This document shows positions 1 to 5,010 of a stretch of 5,010 nt of DNA, piece by piece. A model generated the notes under the pieces. The model was not told the DNA's origin. It saw only the letters and a program-made list of their open reading frames with translations, and did not search any database. The stretch's first letter is position 1; each line of letters starts with the position of its first letter. The translations under genes and the position numbers were made by a program. This DNA comes from Trebonia sp030042015 (lineage in GTDB: Bacteria; Actinomycetota; Actinomycetes; Streptosporangiales; Streptosporangiaceae), in contig NZ_JASIAL010000033.1 of NCBI RefSeq assembly GCF_030042015.1, positions 1-5,010 of the forward strand. The letters are read 5' to 3'.

Positions 1-1148
1 CCGACACCAGCTCCTGCCTGGCCTCGAAGCCGAGGTTGCCTGGTATCTCGTCCGCGTAGAGCGTGCCCTGCGGGCCGAACGCGAAGTCCATCGTCCAGAA
101 GTACTGCCCGTCGACCCCGGACAGTTCGGCCGCGGGAACGAAGCGGGTGGGGGTCACGCGCACGATCGCGGCGCCGTTGCCGGCGTAGACCGCGCCGCCG
201 GGGCCGCGGGCGAGGTCGGGCGCCGTGCCGCCGCTGCCCCGGTCGTAGCCGACGTAGGTGGCGGCGCCGCCTGGCGCCACGCGCCAGATGGCCCAGCCGT
301 TGAACCCCGAGACGTAAAGGTCGCCCGCGTTGTCGAGCGCGATTGTCCCGAGGTTCTGATCCAGCGAGGCCGGCAGGCCCGGGACGTCGCCGAAGGAGAC
401 GCGATGTGCCCGGATCGCGTAAAGCCGCCCCCCCGTGCGTCATGCGCAGCAGCTGCGTGCTCGTGGCCAGGTAGAGCACGCCGCCCGGGCCGAATGCGAT
501 CGACAGGCTCGGGCCAAGCGAGGCCCGCAGTGCCGGCGTGCCGTTCGGCACCGCGGGGACCGGATTCGGGCCGGCCGGCGAGGACGCCGACCCGTCGCCG
601 GCGACCGTCTCGATCACGCCGCCGGTTCCGATGACACGGACCCGCCCGGAGTCGGCGAAGTACAGGTCGCCGTTCGCGGCGAACGTCAGGTCGGACGGAT
701 CGGACAGCTCGGCGTCGATCGCCTTCCCCCCGTTGCCTGAATAGCCGGCGGTCCCCGTGCCCGCGACGGCCCGAAACGTCCCGTCCGGCAGCCGGACGAG
801 GATGCGATGCTGGCCGGGGGCGGCGACGTACAAAGCGCCGCCCGGCCCGACGGCGAGCGACCCGGCCACCTCCAGCGTCACGAGCGGTCCGGTCGGCAGC
901 GTGCCGGCCGATTGCTGCCCGGGGATGGTCACCCGGGCGCCGCGCGGCGAGGCGACCCGGGCGCCGCGGTGCCCGCCGCCCGACGTCAGCGCGAACCCGG
1001 CACCCGTCGCCGCCGCCGCGAGCATGATGGCCGACAGCCCGATCGCCCACCGTCGCCGGCGCAGCCGCCTGGCCTCGCGGATCAGCGCCTGCGCGTCAGC
1101 CGTGTCCGACGGGTGCGAGACGCCGGCCCGGCTCACGATGCGGTGCAC
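1..1148 (-). CDS. Membrane-anchored NHL-repeat beta-propeller protein, 3' end beyond window, frame broken at 428-434
   Basis: Read from a GTG at 1148, the protein starts with a basic helix (residues about 18-33, rich in Arg). One hydrophobic segment follows (about 34-55: WAIGLSAIMLAAAATGAGFA), which suggests a signal anchor with the rest outside the cell. From about residue 88 come NHL-type blades: SLAVGPGGALYVAA, then VAGTGTAGYSGNGG, LTFAANGDLYFADSGRVRVI and IETVAGDG, and SIAFGPGGVLYLAT. After codon 240 the frame must shift by one base in a C7 run. Blades then continue in the new frame (GRLYAIRAH, IALDNAGDLYVSGFNGWAIWRV, MDFAFGPQGTLYADE) to the window edge with no stop. NHL propellers usually act as binding or scaffold surfaces, but the ligand here is unknown. 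The GTG lies 9 bases after the regulator stop, and a GGGG adjoining that stop (TAAGGGG) serves as its ribosome binding site, so coupling is likely. The original frame also happens to stay open, but its codon use and repeats are lost. Confidence 0.8.
   Translation of the reverse strand, partial: MHRIVSRAGVSHPSDTADAQALIREARRLRRRRWAIGLSAIMLAAAATGAGFALTSGGGHRGARVASPRGARVTIPGQQSAGTLPTGPLVTLEVAGSLAVGPGGALYVAAPGQHRILVRLPDGTFRAVAGTGTAGYSGNGGKAIDAELSDPSDLTFAANGDLYFADSGRVRVIGTGGVIETVAGDGSASSPAGPNPVPAVPNGTPALRASLGPSLSIAFGPGGVLYLATSTQLLRMTHGGAALRDPGTSRLLRRRPGPAGLAGSEPRDNRARQRGRPLRLGVQRLGHLARGARRRRHLRRLRPGQRRHGARPRPRPRRRGLRRQRRRDRARDPHPLRSRGRTVRGRRAVLLDDGLRVRPAGHALRGRDTRQPRLRGQAGAGV
428..434 (-). other. 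Homopolymer frameshift site (C7 on plus strand) inside the NHL gene
   Basis: Seven consecutive C on the plus strand read as seven G in the gene. The upstream frame gives ...STQLLRMTHGG and the downstream frame gives RLYAIRAHRVSFGDV. With six G the two join seamlessly as MTHGGRLYAIRAH. Codon third-position GC and NHL blade motifs switch frame exactly here. A homopolymer is where sequencing errors and true slippage both concentrate, so the cause cannot be decided from the sequence. Confidence 0.8.
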
Positions 1149-1157
1149 GCCGACCCC

Positions 1158-1505
1158 TTACGAGACCGTCTCGATCATCGCGATGAGCTCGTCCGGCCGG
1201 TAGCCGTGCCGGCGGGCGAACGCGACGAGCTCCCGCACCTTCGCAAGGACCGCGCCGCGCTCAGGCGTGCCCGCGACCGTGATCCCGTGCCCGCGCCGGA
1301 ACTCGAGCAGGCCCTCGTCCCGCAGCGCGCGCAGCGCGCGCAGCACCGTGTTCCTGTTCACGCCGAGGACCGTCGCCAGGTCCTTCGCCAGCGGCATCCG
1401 CTCGCCGGGCTTCGCTTCACCGTCCGCGATCGCCCGCCGGATCTCGGCGGCGACCTGCTCGTAGAGGGGCGTGGGCTCGGAAAGATCAAGGCTGAATTCG
1501 TCCAT
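1158..1505 (-). CDS. GntR-family transcriptional regulator, YtrA subfamily
   Basis: This is a short DNA-binding repressor-type protein of 115 residues. Residues about 11-77 form the GntR winged helix: PLYEQVAAEIRRAIADGEAKPGERMP, then the helix-turn-helix LAKDLATVLGVNRNTVLRAL, then the wing EGLLEFRRGHGITV. Only about 35 residues follow, predicted as two helices (AVLAKVRELVAFARRHGYRPDELIAMIETV). This small dimerisation tail defines the YtrA group, in contrast to the large ligand domains of FadR, HutC or MocR types. YtrA-type regulators commonly sit first in an operon and repress it together with themselves, and often control ABC transporters. Here the next gene is an NHL protein 9 bases on. The ATG at 1505 has no Shine-Dalgarno sequence in front of it but has a -10-like box within 11 bases, so a leaderless transcript is likely. 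The effector is unknown. Confidence 0.93.
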   Translation of the reverse strand: MDEFSLDLSEPTPLYEQVAAEIRRAIADGEAKPGERMPLAKDLATVLGVNRNTVLRALRALRDEGLLEFRRGHGITVAGTPERGAVLAKVRELVAFARRHGYRPDELIAMIETVS

Positions 1506-1530
1506 GGTACTAATTATGATAACACCATGG
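1502..1530 (-). promoter_or_regulatory. Inverted-repeat operator overlapping the regulator's start codon
   Basis: The arms CCATGGT (1502-1508) and ACCATGG (1524-1530) are perfect 7-bp inverted repeats around a 15-bp AT-rich centre. Inner symmetry continues as GGT-N2-TA-N7-TA-N2-ACC between 1506 and 1526. The site covers the start codon and the -10 region of the GntR gene, where a repressor would block its own transcription. YtrA-type proteins bind such AT-cored palindromes. Assigning this site to this regulator is inference from position. Confidence 0.65.
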
Positions 1531-1543
1531 TTCTTAGCCGCAA
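1516..1543 (-). promoter_or_regulatory. Likely leaderless promoter for the GntR-NHL unit
   Basis: On the minus strand TTGCGG (1543-1538) and TATCAT (1521-1516) are separated by 16 bases, close to a housekeeping -35/-10 pair. CATAAT (1518-1513) is an alternative -10 with a 19-base gap. The expected start of transcription falls within a few bases of the ATG at 1505, and no ribosome binding site precedes that ATG. Leaderless mRNAs of this form are common in Actinomycetota. Confidence 0.5.
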
Positions 1544-1568
1544 GCGCCGCGAGCTCAGTGCCTGCCAG

Positions 1569-4040
1569 CTAGGTGTACAGGTACAGAACGACGTTGCTGG
1601 CGCCGCCCGCAGCCGTCACGACCACCTTGACCGTCGCGCCCTCGGTGCCCTTAGGCGTGGTGACGGTGAGTGAGGTGGTCGAGGTGACCACTACCTTGGT
1701 GCCCGCCTTGCCGCCGAACGTCACCGACTTGACGTCAACGAAGTTGCTGCCATGGATGGTCACCTTCGTGCCGCCGCCCGCCGTACCCTTGGCCGGCGAA
1801 ATCGAGGAGATGCGCGGCACGCCTGCAGCGTAGGTGAAGCGGTCGGCAGGAACCGCGCTCGTGTACGCGCCGTCCTCGACGGAGACCCGCAGGTCCACGG
1901 TGCCCGGTGATTCGGCCGGCAGCGTCACCGTGCACGCCGTGGTGGTGCAGGACGGGGTCAGCGTGGCCAGGAGCGTGGCGCCGGAGTAGACCCCGACCCG
2001 GTCTGCGCCCGCGATCGGCAGGAACCCGGTGCCGTCGATCGTGACTTGCGCCGTCTCCCCGGCCACACCAGTGGCAGGGGAGACGGCGGCGACCCGGTCC
2101 GTCGTCAGCGCGGTGGCCAGCTGCCGGCACATCAGCGCGGTATAGCCAGGGAAGTACGTGCTGGCGCCGCCCGTCGAGCCGACACCTCCGACGATCGGGG
2201 CTCCGAGACCGGACGCGAGGTCGTAACCCGTGGTCGCCGGATAAAGGCCGTCGGCGTACCCGGACGGCGTGTAGTCGTTGTTCCCGCTTGTGATGTCCTT
2301 GATGACTTGCGGATAAGAACCGCCGTAAATGGTGGCCTGGTCGCTTGCCACCGCGGCGTACAGCGCCTGCGGCAGCACCCCCGCCGGGCCTGAGTCATAG
2401 GCCGAGCAGAACGGCGAAGCGTCCGTGAGCGCGGCGATGGCCGCCCACAGCGGCGTGGCCGCGCTGGTTCCGCCCCAGCCGCCTTCCCATGCGCCGTCGT
2501 AGTAGATGACGTAGCCGCTGTAGGGGTCGGCGTTAGCCGAGACGTCCGGGACCTCCCGCTGATACCCCTGCGAGTCCACGCTGTCCGTGCAGGCGGAGTT
2601 CGTCGGGTCGTACGGGCTGAAAATACCGGGGATCGACGGCTGGTACTGGTAGTCGGGCATGCACCAGTACGCCGAAACGCCGCCGCCGCCGGCACCCAGA
2701 TCGCTGTCCGACTCGTTCCAGACGACCTCACTACCGCTGGATTCGATCTCCGTGCCGCCGACGCTGACGATGTAGGGCGTCACCGCGGGAGCGAGAACGT
2801 CGAGGGTGGCGTCGGGCGCGCCGGCGCTGGAGCAGGCGGTCGAGCCGTTGTCACCCGCTGCCGCGAGGATGGTCTGGCCCTGCGCGTCGGCCTGTTCGGC
2901 CAGTTCCTCGTCCGCGTTGAGGTCCGCGGTGTCCCACTCCGACTCGCACAGTCCCCATGACGACGAAAGCACGCTGTCGGTGTCGTCGGCGACGAAGTCG
3001 CTGAAGATGTCGTACATCCCCTCACTGATCGTGTTAGGCGCCTGGTAGACGTCGATAGTTGCTTCCGGCGCCAGGCCGGCGAGGATCTCGATGTCCAGCG
3101 CGGCCTCGCCCGAACCGGCGCCGGTCCCCGCGCCGCCGTCGACCGTGATGTAGGTGACCGGGGTGGAGATGCCGTAGCACGACTCGTAGGCGCTGATATC
3201 CGAGGGCAGGTTCGGCTCGAACTCCATGACCGCGATCCGCTCGCCCTGCCCGAAGTCGTCCAGGCCATAAAGCTGCGACATTCCGTAGTAGTCCGCGAAC
3301 ACGTTGATCGTGTCGGGCCAGGCGTCGCTGGCAGCCGCGCACGGCTGCGGTCCTGCCGTGCCGGCCGCCGCCGGCACGTCCTGGCTGGGCGGCCCGGCCC
3401 GGCCCGGCTGCGTCCGCTCCAGCGATGACTGCGCCTGATACAGGTCGTTCAGGCCCAGTACGCCGTCGACAAGCGGGGCCACAGCCGCGGCGATCTCCGG
3501 CGCGGCTGAGTTCGCGTAGGCCACCCGTCCTCCGGGGAGCCGGTACCTCAGCAGGCTGATGCCGAAGGCGTGCTCGATCGCTGAGGCGGTCGCCGTGACC
3601 GGGATGGTCAGCCGGTCCGCGGTGACCTGACCGGGGGACAGCCCGGCCGCCGTCAAGGCCGCCTCGACCGCCGCCACCTGCGAAAGCGTCGGGCCGAACA
3701 GCGGGCCGAACTGCCCCTTGCGCAGGAAGCGGTGGAAGTAGGGCGACTTCCGGTTCGCCAGGCCACTGAGATAAGCCGTCAGGGCGGCTTGATCGCGCAC
3801 CTTGAGCACGACGTCGAAGTGAACCTGCTGACTGGCTGGCACCGTTCCGAGGCTGGTGGCACCGGCCGGCGTCCGCGGTGCCCCGCTCGCTCGCAACACC
3901 ACCCGTGCCGACACGGACGACGACACCGCGGTAGAGGTCGCCGCCAGGGAGGGAACCGCCGCCGCCTGGCTGCCAAGCAGCGTGCCCGCGGCGAGTAGCG
4001 GTACGCCAATGGCTTGCAGAGCCAGCCAGGCTTTTTTCAT
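1569..4040 (-). CDS. Secreted S53 family (sedolisin/kumamolisin-like) peptidase with two C-terminal IPT/TIG domains
   Basis: This is an 823-residue exported serine-carboxyl endopeptidase, a family usually most active at acidic pH. Residues 1 to about 30 are a signal peptide (MKKAW, a hydrophobic core, then AAA). About 65-205 is the pro-kumamolisin activation domain (VHFDVVLKVRDQAAL, SPYFHRFLRKGQFGPLFGP). A Pro/Gly-rich linker at about 205-235 is the likely processing zone. The catalytic domain spans about 240-620. Glu312 and Asp316 lie in GEAALDIEI, the oxyanion Asp397 in LAAAGDNGS, and the nucleophile Ser526 in GGTSAATP. Calcium ligands are expected at Asp582-Ile583 and in TTGYDLASGLG (Asp607). 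Two IPT/TIG domains follow, about 647-738 and 741-822. There are ten cysteines, including the pair C698/C703 flanking a TTTA loop, which fits an extracellular, disulphide-bonded protein. The ATG at 4040 has GGGGGA four bases upstream. The gene stands alone and shows no frame damage. Its likely role is extracellular protein breakdown for nutrition. The substrate is unknown. Confidence 0.96.
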   Translation of the reverse strand: MKKAWLALQAIGVPLLAAGTLLGSQAAAVPSLAATSTAVSSSVSARVVLRASGAPRTPAGATSLGTVPASQQVHFDVVLKVRDQAALTAYLSGLANRKSPYFHRFLRKGQFGPLFGPTLSQVAAVEAALTAAGLSPGQVTADRLTIPVTATASAIEHAFGISLLRYRLPGGRVAYANSAAPEIAAAVAPLVDGVLGLNDLYQAQSSLERTQPGRAGPPSQDVPAAAGTAGPQPCAAASDAWPDTINVFADYYGMSQLYGLDDFGQGERIAVMEFEPNLPSDISAYESCYGISTPVTYITVDGGAGTGAGSGEAALDIEILAGLAPEATIDVYQAPNTISEGMYDIFSDFVADDTDSVLSSSWGLCESEWDTADLNADEELAEQADAQGQTILAAAGDNGSTACSSAGAPDATLDVLAPAVTPYIVSVGGTEIESSGSEVVWNESDSDLGAGGGGVSAYWCMPDYQYQPSIPGIFSPYDPTNSACTDSVDSQGYQREVPDVSANADPYSGYVIYYDGAWEGGWGGTSAATPLWAAIAALTDASPFCSAYDSGPAGVLPQALYAAVASDQATIYGGSYPQVIKDITSGNNDYTPSGYADGLYPATTGYDLASGLGAPIVGGVGSTGGASTYFPGYTALMCRQLATALTTDRVAAVSPATGVAGETAQVTIDGTGFLPIAGADRVGVYSGATLLATLTPSCTTTACTVTLPAESPGTVDLRVSVEDGAYTSAVPADRFTYAAGVPRISSISPAKGTAGGGTKVTIHGSNFVDVKSVTFGGKAGTKVVVTSTTSLTVTTPKGTEGATVKVVVTAAGGASNVVLYLYT

Positions 4041-4044
4041 AATT

Positions 4045-4050
4045 TCCCCC
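4045..4050 (-). promoter_or_regulatory. Ribosome binding site of the S53 peptidase gene
   Basis: GGGGGA on the minus strand ends 4 bases before the ATG at 4040 and supports that start. A CCCCC run at 4071-4067 could pair with it; see the hairpin entry. Confidence 0.6.
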
Positions 4051-4071
4051 GCTTAGTCAGTTACGAGGGGG
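4046..4071 (-). promoter_or_regulatory. Possible hairpin masking the peptidase ribosome binding site
   Basis: On the minus strand CCCCC (4071-4067) can pair with GGGGG (4050-4046) across a 16-base loop, which would bury the Shine-Dalgarno sequence. It matters only if transcription starts upstream of 4071. A TAACAT box at 4077-4072 would, if it is the -10, start transcription near 4065 and leave the C run out of the mRNA. The two readings exclude each other. Confidence 0.3.
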
Positions 4072-4073
4072 AT

Positions 4074-4102
4074 GTTAACGGCAACGGAAGCCGTTTAACG
4101 GC
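4074..4102 (-). promoter_or_regulatory. Palindrome and phased repeat upstream of the S53 gene, with a -10-like box
   Basis: On the plus strand GCCGTTTAACGGC (4090-4102) is a perfect 6-bp inverted repeat with one central base. Its half TTAACGGC (4095-4102) recurs at 4075-4082, exactly 20 bp away, about two helical turns on the same face. The second copy adjoins TAACAT (4077-4072, minus strand), a -10-like hexamer 31 bases before the ATG. This arrangement suits a regulator bound at the peptidase promoter. No regulator can be named, and no good -35 was found. Confidence 0.4.
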
Positions 4103-4109
4103 GTACTTC

Positions 4110-4328
4110 TTAAATCCGGCGTGCCGCAGCCGGGCGTCGCCGCTGCGAGGGGCAGCCCGGGCCGGCCCCGCCACGGGCGAGGTGGCTGCGAGGTGACCGC
4201 GGCGCAACCCGCCTACCCGCCCGCAACACGTACTGGCTGAGGAAATTCTGCCGCTCCCGCGCCGGCAGCTCCCGCTCAGGGTCCACCGGATCCTCGCCAC
4301 GCGACAGGTCGATCGGCAGTGCGCCCAT
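4110..4328 (-). pseudogene. Possible remnant of a DUF6247-like gene
   Basis: From an ATG at 4328 the first 33 codons read MGALPIDLSRGEDPVDPERELPARERQNFLSQY (in two parts: MGALPIDLSRGEDPV, then DPERELPARERQNFLSQY). The pattern DP....LP.RER..FL.QY resembles, from memory, the opening of actinobacterial DUF6247 proteins, which are about 90-110 residues and of unknown function. After QY (about 4230) the expected helical remainder is absent. The frame becomes Arg/Pro/Gly-rich with rare-codon character and stops at 4110. No good ribosome binding site precedes the ATG. It is either a 3'-decayed gene or chance similarity. Nothing nearby depends on it. Confidence 0.25.
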
Positions 4329-4462
4329 AAGCCCATGCCAAGCCGCCGACTGCGCTGCCGTCCTTGTCCCCGCACAGGTGTTCGGGCGCTGGCGCTGTTC
4401 CCACCAGCCGGGGTAGCTGATCCAGCAAGCATAAGACCTCCCGGAAACCGGCATGGAGCATG

Positions 4463-4507
4463 ATCATGGGTCATAGGTGGTCATATAGAGCACCAACGAC
4501 CCATGAT
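4463..4507. repeat. 45-bp imperfect palindrome (long stem-loop)
   Basis: ATCATGGGTC (4463-4472) and GACCCATGAT (4498-4507) are perfect 10-bp inverted repeats. Inside them GGTG (4476-4479) pairs with CACC (4491-4494) across a 3x3 internal bulge (ATA/AAC, with one further T-A pair), leaving an 11-base AT-rich loop. In all 15 of 17 stem positions pair. The left arm overlaps the palindrome CATGATCATG (4459-4468). There is no T-run on either side, so it is not a typical terminator. It could be a large operator, a mobile-element end or a recombination site. Confidence 0.7.
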
Positions 4508-4621
4508 GAGGCCGCCCATACCCCGCGACCGGGGGCGTGGCCGGGGCTCCTGGCCGACTGGAGATTCGATTTATGCACTTGCACCCAGGCTGAACAGCTA
4601 CGCCCCGGGCGCGCGCCCTCG

Positions 4622-4860
4622 TTATCCCGGAATGAGCCAGTGGAGCCAGGTGCCGTGGCTGTCGGTGAGGGCAACCGTGCCGAGGCCGTCCTGCATAAGC
4701 GCGAAGCAGTGATGGCGATCCGCGGCGCCTGGTGCGGCGCCGGCGGCGTCTCCTGCTGCGGGCAGGCCGGGTCGCCGGAGCGCGGTACCCGGCCGCCGGG
4801 CAGGGTGTGCCGCAGCGCGAGGTAGCTGATCTCGTGCTCCCGGCGCTCACGGTAAAGAAA
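4622..4860 (-). pseudogene. Coding-like fragments in two frames, unidentified
   Basis: On the minus strand the frame through about 4860-4730 reads FLYRERREHEISYLALRHTLPGG and on to RSGDPACPQQE. A second frame, from about 4715 to a TAA at 4624-4622, reads HHCFALMQDGLGTVALTDSH and GTWLHWLIPG with high third-position GC. Neither frame has a supported start, and the first is preceded by repetitive GC-rich sequence. They may be two pieces of one frameshifted gene. No family was recognised. Confidence 0.2.
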
Positions 4861-4867
4861 GGTCAGC

Positions 4868-4880
4868 GCCCCGGCGGGGC
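4868..4880. repeat. Short GC hairpin
   Basis: GCCCC (4868-4872) and GGGGC (4876-4880) form a 5-bp stem around GGC. It lies between the repeat pair at 4912-4966 and the coding-like fragments at 4622-4860. There is no T-run, so a terminator role is only possible, not shown. Confidence 0.35.
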
Positions 4881-4911
4881 AGGCACGGCCGCTACCCCGG
4901 CCTGCCTGACT

Positions 4912-4966
4912 GGGCCGGCTGCGCCAACGGCCCGGCCGTATCGGGCCGGCTGCGCCAACGGCCCGG
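4912..4966. repeat. Tandem pair of 24-bp hairpin-forming repeats
   Basis: An identical 24-base unit occupies 4912-4935 and 4943-4966, a period of 31 bp. Each begins GGGCCGGCTGCG and ends CCAACGGCCCGG. Within each unit GGGCCG and CGGCCC pair around the loop GCTGCGCCAA, so the region makes two identical stem-loops in a row. It may be a double terminator for a gene beyond the right edge, or an interspersed repeat with two copies here. Confidence 0.7.
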
Positions 4967-5010
4967 TTGCCTTCACTCCCGGCAGTGTGCGGCTGGCCCG
5001 AGGCTGGGGG

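Larger units (their letters stand above)
4103..5010. other. Intergenic region without an intact recognisable gene
   Basis: Apart from the remnants and repeats listed, about 900 bp right of the peptidase promoter carry no frame that combines a start, a ribosome binding site, consistent codon use and a recognisable fold. Open frames on both strands overlap one another and are rich in Arg, Pro, Gly and Ala, as expected from high GC alone. No tRNA, rRNA or CRISPR pattern was seen. Confidence 0.6.

Noticed and set aside
154..1050. A 298-codon minus-strand open frame extremely rich in Arg and Gly
   Set aside because: It overlaps the NHL gene out of frame and shows no fold or repeats. It is a product of high GC; the blades and codon bias lie in the other frames.
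1531..1568. A transcription terminator between the S53 stop and the regulator promoter
   Set aside because: Only a direct GCGGC repeat is present; there is no solid stem and no T-run. Readthrough from the peptidase gene cannot be excluded.
807..1673. A 288-codon plus-strand open frame
   Set aside because: It lies antisense to three real features (NHL start, GntR, S53 end) and has Arg/Ala-rich composition with no recognisable domain.
1735..3342. Several minus-strand frames of 100-200 codons inside the peptidase gene
   Set aside because: They are out-of-frame shadows of the S53 coding sequence, whose motifs and length are fully accounted for.
4141..4200. Repeated GCGAGGTG (4177-4184, 4188-4195) as an operator pair
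   Set aside because: The 11-bp-spaced copies are short and lie in low-complexity GC-rich sequence without a gene start nearby.
4460..4825. A 121-codon plus-strand open frame starting MIMGHRWSY
   Set aside because: No ribosome binding site, no family resemblance, and its start lies in the palindrome arm. Composition is as expected by chance at this GC.
4464..4850. A 128-codon minus-strand open frame
   Set aside because: It contains long Arg-rich runs, conflicts with the better coding-like frames in the same DNA, and has no recognisable domain.

Overview
The window is very GC-rich (third codon positions almost all G or C) and carries GTG starts, a leaderless-looking promoter and a short YtrA-type GntR regulator. 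Together these point to a member of the Actinomycetota with large-genome, soil-type habits (Streptosporangiales or Catenulisporales-like). I infer this from style and gene families, not from any marker gene.

All recognisable genes lie on the minus strand, so they read from right to left. From 4040 down to 1569 is a complete secreted S53 (sedolisin/kumamolisin-type) serine-carboxyl peptidase. It has a signal peptide, an activation propeptide, an intact Glu/Asp/Asp/Ser active site, a C-terminal calcium site, and two IPT/TIG immunoglobulin-like domains. A 63-bp gap follows, holding a promoter whose -10 region and translation start are covered by an inverted repeat. Then comes a 115-residue YtrA-subfamily GntR regulator (1505-1158). 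Nine bases later starts a membrane-anchored NHL-repeat beta-propeller protein, which runs off the left edge (1148 to 1). The regulator and the NHL gene look like a two-gene, translationally coupled unit with autoregulation.

The NHL reading frame is broken by one extra base in a run of seven C (plus strand, 428-434). Both halves are clearly coding, in different frames. This is either a sequencing or assembly error, a genuine frameshift, or slippage in a homopolymer.

The right-hand 970 bp (4041-5010) contain no gene I can support as intact. They hold the upstream region of the peptidase gene (a palindrome, a 20-bp-spaced repeat, and a hairpin that could mask the ribosome binding site), short coding-like remnants (one resembling the start of a DUF6247 protein), a strong 45-bp imperfect palindrome at 4463-4507, and a tandem pair of 24-bp hairpin-forming repeats near the right edge. 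The region looks like decayed accessory DNA plus regulatory structure. I do not see a convincing new multi-gene system. The most useful second looks are the frameshifted NHL gene, the regulator-NHL pairing with its operator-like site, and the 4463-4507 palindrome.
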